Shown here one piece after another: positions 8,302-16,465 of a stretch of DNA of 49,625 nt. The position numbers and the translations under genes were made by a program. Source of the DNA: Butyrivibrio sp. YAB3001 (GTDB lineage Bacteria; Bacillota; Clostridia; Lachnospirales; Lachnospiraceae); NCBI RefSeq assembly GCF_900112195.1, contig NZ_FOKR01000026.1, positions 1 through 49,625 on the forward strand. Reading direction: 5' to 3'. Numbering within the stretch: position 1 is the stretch's first letter; the number at the start of each line of letters is the position of its first letter. The notes beneath the pieces were generated by a model. That model searched no databases and had not been told where the DNA came from. It saw only the letters and a list, made by a program, of their open reading frames with translations.

Positions 8302-10044
8302 GTGCAAGTCAGGACAGGTTTTAACTTTGAGAAAGTATTAATTGGTTTTAAGGCACTTGTTGGGTGCTGGGCTATCCAGGAAATATTAGGGATTACCGTC
8401 AGAAATCCTCTGACGGTAGTCTTTTTTGTGCTGATAGCATATATATACAGTATTATAGAAAAACAGGGGATTATTTCAAAAATAATATCAGCTGTGCTTA
8501 CAATACTGTTTTCGCTGTTAACGTACAAAAGTATTATTGCTTCATTTGATAATGGAATATTTAAGCTACTGAGTGTGGGTATCCTGGTTGTTGGTCTATT
8601 CCTGGATTTTTATGGTGTAGCAGGGATAATAAACACAGTTATTTGCAAGAAAAAGCTAAAATGTGTCAATTTTTCAATAGGGAAAATAAAAAATGATGGG
8701 ACAGGCAAATTCTTTTCCGGAGCAAAAGGAGTCTTAAGTGTTTCGACAATTTGTTTTGTTTTCTGGCTTCCTTATTTTTTATATGAGTTTCCCGGGATAA
8801 TGACTGCAGATTCATTGGTTCAGTATGAGCAGGTTGTTGGTATTGCACCATTTTCGAATCATCATCCCGTTGTGCATACTTTTTTGTTCAAAATTTTTTA
8901 TGATCTTGGATTTTTGATCAGTGCTGAAAAACAAGTTGGAATTGCAACGTATACATTGGCACAAATGATTTTCATGGCTTATTGCGTTGGGAAACTTGTG
9001 TGTCATTTGCCAAATAGATTATTGCAGAGCTGTTCACTTGCATTTTATTGTCTGGTTCCGTTTAATGGGGTATTTGCAGTTACCATATGGAAAGATATTC
9101 CTTTTGCCGGAATAACAATGCTTTTATTATGTAAGCTGTTGGATTTACGTACAAATGTGTCAAGACCAAAAAGCTTTTTATGGGTTGAGTTTACGGTTTT
9201 GTGCATATTTTTTGCACTGTTTAGATCAAATGCATGGTATGCATTTGTGGTATGGATTCCATTTGTGCTGTATACTTTCAGGCATGATCTGAAAAGAGCA
9301 GGTGTGTCTCTCTTTACAGCTTTTCTGGTTGTGATAATGATCAAAGGCCCATTGATGAATTCACTAGATATAAAACAGCCTGATTTTGTGGAGTCGTTAT
9401 CTCTTCCAATACAGCAGGTGGCAAGATGTCTTGTGGATGACGAAAAGATTGATGATGAAAGTATGGCTTTGATTGAAAAAGCTATCGATACGACATACAT
9501 TCATGAGCTATATGCAGCTGATTTTGCTGATAATATGAAGGAACTTGTAAGAGCAGGGCATCCGGAAGAAATTGAAAATAATAAAGCTCAGTATTTCAGG
9601 CTTTGGCTTCATATGGTTCTTTCACACCCAAAATGTGCCATTGCAGCCTGGTATGACCTTGCTGGCGGGTATATTTATCCTGACGTTTCATATGCTGTTG
9701 GTGATATTGACGGAATAATGGCAAATGATTATGGGCTATATTGGAATCCGCTAATTGCAGGCAAGGTGATTATTAAGATAAAAGAAATAGCAATTAAACT
9801 TGGAAGTTTTATACCGGTTTACGGTATGCTTTGGAGCATTGGTACCTATACATGGTTACTGGTTATTTCTTTATTCTTATCTTTTCGTAAAAAGAAATAT
9901 ATTCTTGGAAAACTTTTATTAGCCCTTTTGATATGCACGCTTCTTATAGCTTCACCTGTTGTTGATTTCAGATATGGATATGCTTTGGTAATGACTATAC
10001 CTTTATGGCTTGATTTAGGATTTTATAATGGAAAAACTGATTGA
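8302..10044 (+). CDS. DUF6020-like polytopic membrane protein
   Basis: This hydrophobic protein of 580 residues has about 12 or more predicted membrane helices. The segment PGIMTADSLVQYEQ followed by NHHPVVHT, and the later TIWKDIPFAG, match what I recall of DUF6020, a family of putative membrane glycosyltransferase-like proteins of unknown substrate. I infer an envelope polysaccharide role from topology only. The GTG at 8302 has GAGGGG upstream and lies 3 nt after lysA. However, a complete intrinsic terminator sits at codons 30-42, so an alternative in-frame GTG at 8428 is possible. The 3' end overlaps the Xer-like gene by 17 nt. Confidence 0.75.
   Translation: MQVRTGFNFEKVLIGFKALVGCWAIQEILGITVRNPLTVVFFVLIAYIYSIIEKQGIISKIISAVLTILFSLLTYKSIIASFDNGIFKLLSVGILVVGLFLDFYGVAGIINTVICKKKLKCVNFSIGKIKNDGTGKFFSGAKGVLSVSTICFVFWLPYFLYEFPGIMTADSLVQYEQVVGIAPFSNHHPVVHTFLFKIFYDLGFLISAEKQVGIATYTLAQMIFMAYCVGKLVCHLPNRLLQSCSLAFYCLVPFNGVFAVTIWKDIPFAGITMLLLCKLLDLRTNVSRPKSFLWVEFTVLCIFFALFRSNAWYAFVVWIPFVLYTFRHDLKRAGVSLFTAFLVVIMIKGPLMNSLDIKQPDFVESLSLPIQQVARCLVDDEKIDDESMALIEKAIDTTYIHELYAADFADNMKELVRAGHPEEIENNKAQYFRLWLHMVLSHPKCAIAAWYDLAGGYIYPDVSYAVGDIDGIMANDYGLYWNPLIAGKVIIKIKEIAIKLGSFIPVYGMLWSIGTYTWLLVISLFLSFRKKKYILGKLLLALLICTLLIASPVVDFRYGYALVMTIPLWLDLGFYNGKTD
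8391..8427 (+). terminator. Intrinsic terminator located inside the DUF6020-like reading frame
   Basis: GATTACCGTCAGA (8391-8403) pairs with TCTGACGGTAGTC (8409-8421) as 13 bp with one G-U, a 5-nt AATCC loop and then six Ts. It has every property of a Rho-independent terminator and lies 93 nt beyond the lysA stop. It would end lysA transcripts, yet it lies in frame within the next gene. Confidence 0.8.
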
Positions 10045-10906
10045 TGAGTTTGAGATATATTTAAGCGAAGTAAAGAAAACTTCATATAATACGCTTATGT
10101 CCTATAAACGTGATCTTCAAAAAATGATAAAGTATATGGAAAATTGTGGAGTGGCGCAAATTTCCGGTATTACAGAGGATAAACTATTTGGATATGTAGG
10201 CAGTCTTAGTGAGCAGCATTTTGCGGCAGCATCTATGATAAGACATATTACTACGATTAAATCATTTTTCAGGTATTTGGTAGAAAATGGTAATATATCT
10301 GATAATCCTGCGGAAAATCTTAAGGCTCCAAAGGCAGAAAAAAGAAAGCCGAGAATATTAAATGCACATGAAGTGGAAAGCCTTTTGGGACAGGAGTTTC
10401 CTAATGATTCTAAAGGGAAAAGAGATAAGGCTATTTTGGAACTGCTTTATGCGACAGGGCTTAAAACTTCAGAGCTTGTGAATTTAAGACTAAAGAATAT
10501 TGATCTTAGCCTTAATTGCGTCAGGCTAGACGAGGACAGGGTTATTCCTTATGGAAAAAAAGCAAAAGAAGCACTAAATGATTATCTTTTGTTCGCAAGA
10601 GAGCAGATGATTCCCGATGAAGGAGATGCATCGGAGCTGGTTTTTGTTAATTATAAGGGAGACCAAATGTCAAGGCAGGGGCTATGGAAACTTATCAAGG
10701 CTTATGTTGTTAAGGCAGGCATCGACCTGGATGTTACACCTTTTGTGCTTCGTAATTCCTTTGCAGTTCATTTGATCGAAAATGGGGCAGATGAGAAGAC
10801 TCTTAAGGGAATGCTTGGATATAACGATATCGGGACTATTAAGAAATATATTAAAGGCAAAGATAAGCATAAGGACCCGTACGAATGGGCCAGAATCAGA
10901 AATTAA
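10028..10906 (+). CDS. Degenerate Xer-type tyrosine recombinase-like protein
   Basis: The 292-residue protein has the full XerC/D architecture: a SAM-like N-terminal core-binding domain (about 1-95) and a C-terminal catalytic fold (about 108-285). Compared with the XerD active site, Arg I is replaced by K146 (ATGLKTSEL). The beta-hairpin GKGxKER segment with the catalytic lysine is missing (VRLDEDRVIPYG). The HxxR motif reads FVLRN (F239; R242 kept) and LGH reads LGY (Y265). R242 and the nucleophile Y274 remain. It probably binds DNA without normal recombination activity. The start overlaps the upstream membrane-protein gene by 17 nt, so the two are co-transcribed. No int-associated att site was seen. 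Confidence 0.82.
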   Translation: MEKLIDEFEIYLSEVKKTSYNTLMSYKRDLQKMIKYMENCGVAQISGITEDKLFGYVGSLSEQHFAAASMIRHITTIKSFFRYLVENGNISDNPAENLKAPKAEKRKPRILNAHEVESLLGQEFPNDSKGKRDKAILELLYATGLKTSELVNLRLKNIDLSLNCVRLDEDRVIPYGKKAKEALNDYLLFAREQMIPDEGDASELVFVNYKGDQMSRQGLWKLIKAYVVKAGIDLDVTPFVLRNSFAVHLIENGADEKTLKGMLGYNDIGTIKKYIKGKDKHKDPYEWARIRN

Positions 10907-10930
10907 GAAATATCATATTTAATAAAGAAA

Positions 10931-10984
10931 GGGGCAATTTATACCGGTTTTGCGTTATTATCCGGTATAAATTGTCCCTTTGAT
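10931..10984. terminator. Bidirectional terminator between the Xer-like gene and DAHP synthase
   Basis: GGGGCAATTTATACCGG (10931-10947) pairs with CCGGTATAAATTGTCCC (10962-10978) as 17 bp with one G-T wobble and a 14-nt loop. T residues follow on the right and an A-rich stretch precedes on the left. It separates convergent genes and can serve both. Confidence 0.85.
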
Positions 10985-10985
10985 T

Positions 10986-12014
10986 TTATGTAAGATCTGC
11001 AATCTCGAGGATGAGTCTTTCTGTATCATCCCAACCAAGACAAGGATCTGTGATCGATTTGCCGTAAATACCTTCGCCGATTTTCTGACTTCCTTCTTCG
11101 AGATAGCTTTCAATCATTACTCCCTTTACGAGAGATTTGATTTCTTTGTCAAGATTTCTTGAATGAAGGACTTCTTTTGCGATACGAATCTGTTCTTTAA
11201 ACTGTTTGTTAGAATTATTGTGGTTGCAGTCAATAATAGCTGCAGGGTTTATAATTTCTCTCTGGTTATAAAGCTGCAGAAGAAGGCGGAGATCCTCATA
11301 GTGATAATTAGGAATTGACTGGCCATGCTTGTTGCTGGAGCCTCTAAGTACACAGTGAGCGAGCGGATTACCGTTGGTCTGTACTTCATAGCCTCTGTAA
11401 ACGAAGCAATGAGACTGCTGTGCTGCATAAACTGAATTGAGCATGACGCTTAAAGTTCCACTTGTAGGATTTTTCATGCCGGCAGGTACGCCAAAGCCAC
11501 TTGCAGTCATACGATGAGCCTGGTCTTCAACAGAACGGGCACCTATTGCCACATAGGACAGGATATCAGCTACATAACCCCAGTTCTCAGGATAAAGCAT
11601 CTCATCAGCAGCAGTTAGACCTGATACTTCGATTGCCTTAAGCTGCATATGTCTCATTGCTATAAGACCTGCATGGAAATCGGTTTTACCCTCAGGATCA
11701 GGCTGTGAAGTGATACCTTTATAACCATCACCTGTAGTACGCGGCTTATTAGTGTAGATTCTAGGAATGAGAATAAGTTTATCCTTAACTTTATCGTTAA
11801 GTTTTCCAAGACGGGAAACATATTCACATACAGAATCCTCGTTATCTGCTGAACAGGGACCTACGATTACGAGAAATTTATCACTTTTTCCTGTAAAGAC
11901 ATCAGAAATCATGTTATCTCTGGCTATTTTTATATTTGCGAGTTCTTTGGTTAATGGAAAAGCATCCCTTATTTCATCTGGAGTAGGGAGCTTTTTGATG
12001 TATTCAAAAGACAT
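10986..12014 (-). CDS. aroF: 3-deoxy-7-phosphoheptulonate (DAHP) synthase, class I
   Basis: This enzyme condenses phosphoenolpyruvate with erythrose 4-phosphate, the first step of aromatic amino acid synthesis. The 342-residue protein matches the E. coli AroF/G/H type, with VIVGPCSADN, the PRIYTNKPRTTGDGYKG substrate loop, the GARSVEDQAHR motif and the metal-binding DCNHNNSNK. AGGAGG lies upstream of the ATG at 12014. A candidate sigma-A promoter sits at 12054-12082. It is apparently monocistronic, and the other shikimate genes are not nearby. Which aromatic amino acid feeds back on it cannot be read from the sequence. Confidence 0.94.
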   Translation of the reverse strand: MSFEYIKKLPTPDEIRDAFPLTKELANIKIARDNMISDVFTGKSDKFLVIVGPCSADNEDSVCEYVSRLGKLNDKVKDKLILIPRIYTNKPRTTGDGYKGITSQPDPEGKTDFHAGLIAMRHMQLKAIEVSGLTAADEMLYPENWGYVADILSYVAIGARSVEDQAHRMTASGFGVPAGMKNPTSGTLSVMLNSVYAAQQSHCFVYRGYEVQTNGNPLAHCVLRGSSNKHGQSIPNYHYEDLRLLLQLYNQREIINPAAIIDCNHNNSNKQFKEQIRIAKEVLHSRNLDKEIKSLVKGVMIESYLEEGSQKIGEGIYGKSITDPCLGWDDTERLILEIADLT

Positions 12015-12053
12015 TTATTATAATTCCTCCTGGCATATTAAAACTAATTCCAT

Positions 12054-12082
12054 ACTATAGCACTTTAAACTGCAAAAGTAAA
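12054..12082 (-). promoter_or_regulatory. Candidate sigma-A promoter of the DAHP synthase gene
   Basis: On the minus strand TTTACT is followed by 17 nt and TATAGT. The -10 box is good and the -35 box is fair. It lies about 40 nt upstream of the start codon. Confidence 0.4.
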
Positions 12083-12084
12083 TC

Positions 12085-14019
12085 TTATTTTTTCATAATG
12101 ATAACTTTTTCCTGTGAATTTAAATTATAAAGGTTTGAGACCATATTATCCAATGTTTTTATCAATTTCTGCGAAGAATTATTATCATTATTTTCATTTA
12201 AGTTCTGAACTCTGATGGCAAGTTCTGAAATGGTCTCCATAGTATCATGATCACATAAGGGAATCGGCATTTTTTCTAGTGAATTCCTCAGTACTTTCAT
12301 GTTTTTACAGGTGCGGGTGTAATAAAAGCCTGCTGCAGAAGAGTTCAGGATTGCCATTACATAGGCTGCGGAATAACCATCTTTATTCGGAATCATGATA
12401 TTTGCACTATTAAGTGATATAAGACCCTTTTGGTCGAGCGCAACTACAGGTTCTGCAGCTATAAATCTGTAAAAAAGCTTATTTTTAGTGCGATATATTT
12501 TTTCAGGAGCAGTCTGCTGAAATGAGTCAGCAGAATAAACTATGTATTTTTCGGGCCTTTTTATACAAAATTTATCGATGTGTTTTCCTGTTAATATGGG
12601 TTCAGAACCAGCAATCTGTTCCGAGTGCAAAAGAGTTTTATTTGAGCCGGTGACAATTCCTAAGGCAAATTCGCAATTGCCCTTAAGTGAGAAATGTGGT
12701 GCCAAATCCATTTTTTTGATGATCTCAAACTCTTCATTATCTGCAAGTATGTTAAAACTTTCATGTGTAATACGACTCTGAGGTATGTAAAAGCATCTTT
12801 TTATACTTAATGGATTGGACAGTTTTTTAGATAAACTGTAAAAAACTGTTTTTATCATTGAATCGTCTTTATAAGAACCAATATGAAGTATTATCGATGG
12901 ACACTGAACATTATCAAACACTTCATTTAAATAACTGATGCCTTTTATGCAGCTGTTTTTCATAACATGGTTCCTGATTGCGGTGTAGTGCTTGGAACCT
13001 AGTATTGTTTCAGGAAGCAGAAAAGCAATATTTTTGTGGGAAAGCGCTTTTTCAAGGAAAAGACAAAATGACTCAGGCTTTCCGCTTTTTCCTGCGCTTA
13101 AAAATGTGCTTTGCAACTGGTTGATTTCATTTGTTGTAAAAGAGTATCCCCAGGGTGGGTTTCCAATGACAAAATCAAATCTTTCTTTTGCCTGAATATC
13201 GTCTGAAAGCAAAAAATTATTTGCTTTGACATTACTTTTTAGCATTTTAACTGTAGTGGCATTTGTAATCTTGTATTTTATTGCTATATTAATTCTTGAT
13301 AGCGTAACGGCAGTTTTGTCGATGTCATATCCGTGAATGTTTTTGAGCGGTATATTGGAAGGTAGTCTTAAGAGAAAATTTCCTGTACCACATGAAGGGT
13401 CCAAAAAAGATTTGCAAGTGTATTCTTCTTTGGGAATACCTGATAATACTTCATTTATAAGTGTATCAACTACAAAAAACGGTGTATAATATGAACCGGT
13501 TGATTTTTTGTCTTTAAGTTGACGCAAAGACAAATATAGCATGCCTAGAGTATCTTCGCCTTCGATATATGTAAGGTGATATTTATCAAGAAGGCCGGCA
13601 GTTTCTTTATTATATGCAGGTAAATCCGCCAAAAGTGAACGCTGAACGGTTTTGTTAAGATTCACAGATGACATAAGGCTTTCTGCATAGTAATAGAGAA
13701 TTTGTTCGGATTTATATGAGGTTAATTCTTCATTATTTAACAAAGTAATAATTGTTTTATAATTTACTGAAGAATTACTTATATAGGATTTGGGAATGAA
13801 GTTTGTATTTAGCCTGCTTTTGTTTCTTCTTTGCTTTAGCAGAGAAGAAGAATCCAGGGAGTTAGAAAGGGTGAGAATATCTTTTTGTTTTAACAAAACA
13901 GAAGCTCCATCATAGTGCCCATGAAGCTTTTTTAGTCTGACCCAGTTCTTAACTGTAGCAGTACTTATTCCAAGAATTTCTGAAGTTTCTTTAATTGATA
14001 GATACTCTTTTTTTTCCAT
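12085..14019 (-). CDS. Orphan N6-adenine DNA methyltransferase with N-terminal HTH domain
   Basis: This 644-residue protein combines an excisionase/MerR-like helix-turn-helix (residues about 6-50, SIKETSEILGISTATVKNWV), a linker, an N6-adenine methyltransferase domain and a C-terminal TaqI/Eco57I-like target-recognition region. In the methyltransferase domain, motif X is TGSYYTP near 174, motif I is LDPSCGTGNFLL at 206-217 and motif IV is NPPW at 287-290. No PD-(D/E)xK nuclease segment and no neighbouring restriction gene was seen, so it looks like a solitary methyltransferase. I chose the ATG at 14019 because the preceding in-frame residues look non-coding; no good ribosome binding site is visible. 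It is divergent from the zinc-ribbon gene. Confidence 0.85.
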   Translation of the reverse strand: MEKKEYLSIKETSEILGISTATVKNWVRLKKLHGHYDGASVLLKQKDILTLSNSLDSSSLLKQRRNKSRLNTNFIPKSYISNSSVNYKTIITLLNNEELTSYKSEQILYYYAESLMSSVNLNKTVQRSLLADLPAYNKETAGLLDKYHLTYIEGEDTLGMLYLSLRQLKDKKSTGSYYTPFFVVDTLINEVLSGIPKEEYTCKSFLDPSCGTGNFLLRLPSNIPLKNIHGYDIDKTAVTLSRINIAIKYKITNATTVKMLKSNVKANNFLLSDDIQAKERFDFVIGNPPWGYSFTTNEINQLQSTFLSAGKSGKPESFCLFLEKALSHKNIAFLLPETILGSKHYTAIRNHVMKNSCIKGISYLNEVFDNVQCPSIILHIGSYKDDSMIKTVFYSLSKKLSNPLSIKRCFYIPQSRITHESFNILADNEEFEIIKKMDLAPHFSLKGNCEFALGIVTGSNKTLLHSEQIAGSEPILTGKHIDKFCIKRPEKYIVYSADSFQQTAPEKIYRTKNKLFYRFIAAEPVVALDQKGLISLNSANIMIPNKDGYSAAYVMAILNSSAAGFYYTRTCKNMKVLRNSLEKMPIPLCDHDTMETISELAIRVQNLNENNDNNSSQKLIKTLDNMVSNLYNLNSQEKVIIMKK

Positions 14020-14135
14020 AAATAATATTATCTGTGGCGGGGGAATAAAAGTAAAGTGAAAAAACAACATTTTGTGGTATTATTGTATAGCAAACCATAA
14101 AAAGCATCATGAAAGAAAGGTTTTGGGGAAGAGAT

Positions 14136-15797
14136 ATGGAATGTAAAGTTTGTGGGAACAAAATAGATGAGAATGATAAATTCTGTAGTGTTTGCGGAAG
14201 CGAGACTTTAAAAGATGAAAAGAAACAAGAAGAAAAGGAACAAAAAAGCGAAAGGGTGATAAAGAAGTTCAACCCTGATGAAGTTGAACCGGTTTATACC
14301 AAAGATTTTAACGCTAAGCCATTTGTTATTGTAACTGCACTGGCTGTGGTCGCATGTGTTTTGATATTTGCCGGTGTTAAGTCAAATGATGAGCCAATCG
14401 AAAATGTTGTTGATAATAAAATCAATACTGTAATCGAAAATAAAGTTGAAAATAAGATAGAAAAGACTGTAGTTGATAATAAGAATGCCGAGAATGCAAC
14501 AATTGTAAATTGTAAAGGCACTTTGTTTAGCAGTACAGGAGCGGTGCTGGATACCTTCAATTCAGAAGAATTTATCAGTTTCAGCCAGAATTTTGAAGGG
14601 ACTGAGGCTGCTGTTTCTATGAAGGGCAAATGCTATTATGTTGATGGTAAATTGGAACCGGTACTGATAAACGATCATTCTTTATCCGTGGCGGTTATGT
14701 GCAAAAAAGGTGGATATGTTCTTTATATGGACGAGAGTTCGAACACTCTTTTTGTATATGATGCAAAAAAGGATACCAATATTCCTATCACAGAAAAGTG
14801 TTCATCAATGTACTATTGCTCGATTTCCCCAAGCGGAAAATACGTTGCATATCTGGATTATGACAAACAGGAAGTTAGTGTTCATAATCTTGATGGGGAT
14901 GAGACTGTGATAATTGATAAGGCAATGTACCCGATTGCTGTTTCAGATGATGGTAAAAGAGTATTTTTACAGATGTACGATGGTGGTGATTATGCGGTTT
15001 ATGCTTACAATGACGGTGAGCTTAAGCTTATCGACAAAGGAGATTATTACCACTACGATATAAATAATGACTGCTCTGAAGTGATATATGGCGGATCGGA
15101 CGGAACCGGCTATTTTGCCATGGATATGAATAAAGGTAAAAAGCTTTTTGACGATAGAGCATATGACATTTATTTTGACAAAAAGGCTATTGGAAAAGAA
15201 GGCGATTATTCAGATACAAAGATAGTTGATCAGGACACTTTGACAGGTTGCATTATGGTAACTACTGATGGAATGTTTTGGTTTTATGATGCAGATAAGA
15301 AGCCTATCGCAATTGATGAAAAAATATTCTCATTCAAGTGTCATATTGATAACGGCAAGGCCACTATCATATCCAGATCAGGTCTTGATCTAAAGAAAAC
15401 AACTCTTGATGGGGATAAATATAACAGCGCAGATTTTTCTATACCGGATATTGATATGAATTCTTATGCAGTTAATGATGATCTTTCAACTTTCTGGTTT
15501 GTGGATTATGACAAGAATCTTTACTCTTATCGAAATGGTAAAAAATCTCTGATCACAACAGTTGATAATACTTATACCGGTGTGGTTTATGATGCATATG
15601 AAAAGAGAGCTTTTTTTGCTTCAGATGGAAATCTGTGTTCAGTAGGAGAAAATGATGATGAGATCAGAATAGAACATGACGGCTGTAGCAGATTGGATTA
15701 TGAGCCCTTTGATTATCAGGGATTTGTTGCATATGAAGGAACTAATCAACATTCATATGTAAGAGTATTTGGAAATTATATAGATACAGGAAAATAA
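14136..15797 (+). CDS. Zinc-ribbon membrane protein with extracytoplasmic propeller-like domain
   Basis: The N-terminus is a zinc ribbon with C3-x2-C6 and C17-x2-C20. A charged linker and one membrane helix (about 62-80) follow. The remaining 470 or so residues are a series of beta-rich repeats of the WD40/TolB type (for example SISPSGKYVAYLDYDKQEV and AVSDDGKRVFLQMY), presumably outside the cell. The ATG at 14136, with GGGGAAGAG upstream, is preferred to the ATG at 14109. Two cysteine peptidase genes follow closely, so a role in surface sensing or peptidase control is possible, but the function is unknown. The protein has 553 residues. Confidence 0.8.
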   Translation: MECKVCGNKIDENDKFCSVCGSETLKDEKKQEEKEQKSERVIKKFNPDEVEPVYTKDFNAKPFVIVTALAVVACVLIFAGVKSNDEPIENVVDNKINTVIENKVENKIEKTVVDNKNAENATIVNCKGTLFSSTGAVLDTFNSEEFISFSQNFEGTEAAVSMKGKCYYVDGKLEPVLINDHSLSVAVMCKKGGYVLYMDESSNTLFVYDAKKDTNIPITEKCSSMYYCSISPSGKYVAYLDYDKQEVSVHNLDGDETVIIDKAMYPIAVSDDGKRVFLQMYDGGDYAVYAYNDGELKLIDKGDYYHYDINNDCSEVIYGGSDGTGYFAMDMNKGKKLFDDRAYDIYFDKKAIGKEGDYSDTKIVDQDTLTGCIMVTTDGMFWFYDADKKPIAIDEKIFSFKCHIDNGKATIISRSGLDLKKTTLDGDKYNSADFSIPDIDMNSYAVNDDLSTFWFVDYDKNLYSYRNGKKSLITTVDNTYTGVVYDAYEKRAFFASDGNLCSVGENDDEIRIEHDGCSRLDYEPFDYQGFVAYEGTNQHSYVRVFGNYIDTGK

Positions 15798-15799
15798 TA

Positions 15800-16432
15800 A
15801 TGAAGCGAAAACCCTATGGTGGAATAAGCAATATTCCTCAGTATTTAGCGGATCAATATGGTGAAAAAGGTGTTCTTGTTGATAGAGGCTCTTACCTTGA
15901 TATGAATCCTACTTCCATGGAAGTAATTAGCGGTCGGAAGACAAGAAACTGTTCTGTAGTTGCAGTTACAAGAGTTTTGGATTATTATAGGAAATCTAAA
16001 AAAATAGTCGGTATTCCGGAAGAAATCTCTGATACATATAAAGCGGTTGAAGAGATAGCCATCAGCTATGGATATAATGACAAAATTGGCACTATTCCGT
16101 TTTTTATATCCGGTATTGCAAGAGAGGCTTTTGCAAAATATGGTATAAAGGCAAAGTGTAAAGGTGTTTATATCTGGTCTTTTGAAAAACAGGTTGTAAA
16201 AGAAATATCAGAAGGAAGGCCGGTTATCCTGAATATTGCCAGAGGTTACTACAAGGATCATACAGTTGTCGTGGCAGGATATTGTATCTGGCGTATTGGG
16301 AAAAAGAATTATCCGATGCTCAGAGTAATTGATGGATGGAAGAGCGGCTATCATTATATCGACTATGAAGCTTTTGCAAAAGATATTACACAATCAATAT
16401 TTGGTTCATTTAATACTATTGTTTTAAAATGA
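15800..16432 (+). CDS. C39-like cysteine peptidase domain protein
   Basis: The 210-residue protein resembles the Peptidase_C39_2 group. The candidate catalytic Cys C51 lies in TRNCSVVAVTRVLDYY, H154 in YKDHTVVVAGY and the Asp D178 in VIDGW. There is no signal peptide or membrane helix. It begins 2 nt after the propeller gene's stop, behind a weak ribosome binding site, and the papain-like peptidase gene follows after 33 nt. These three genes probably form one operon. C39-like domains outside bacteriocin exporters act on varied peptides, so the substrate is unknown. Confidence 0.72.
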   Translation: MKRKPYGGISNIPQYLADQYGEKGVLVDRGSYLDMNPTSMEVISGRKTRNCSVVAVTRVLDYYRKSKKIVGIPEEISDTYKAVEEIAISYGYNDKIGTIPFFISGIAREAFAKYGIKAKCKGVYIWSFEKQVVKEISEGRPVILNIARGYYKDHTVVVAGYCIWRIGKKNYPMLRVIDGWKSGYHYIDYEAFAKDITQSIFGSFNTIVLK

Positions 16433-16465
16433 TTTGTCTTGTTTAGAGTGGTTTTAGGAGTAAAA

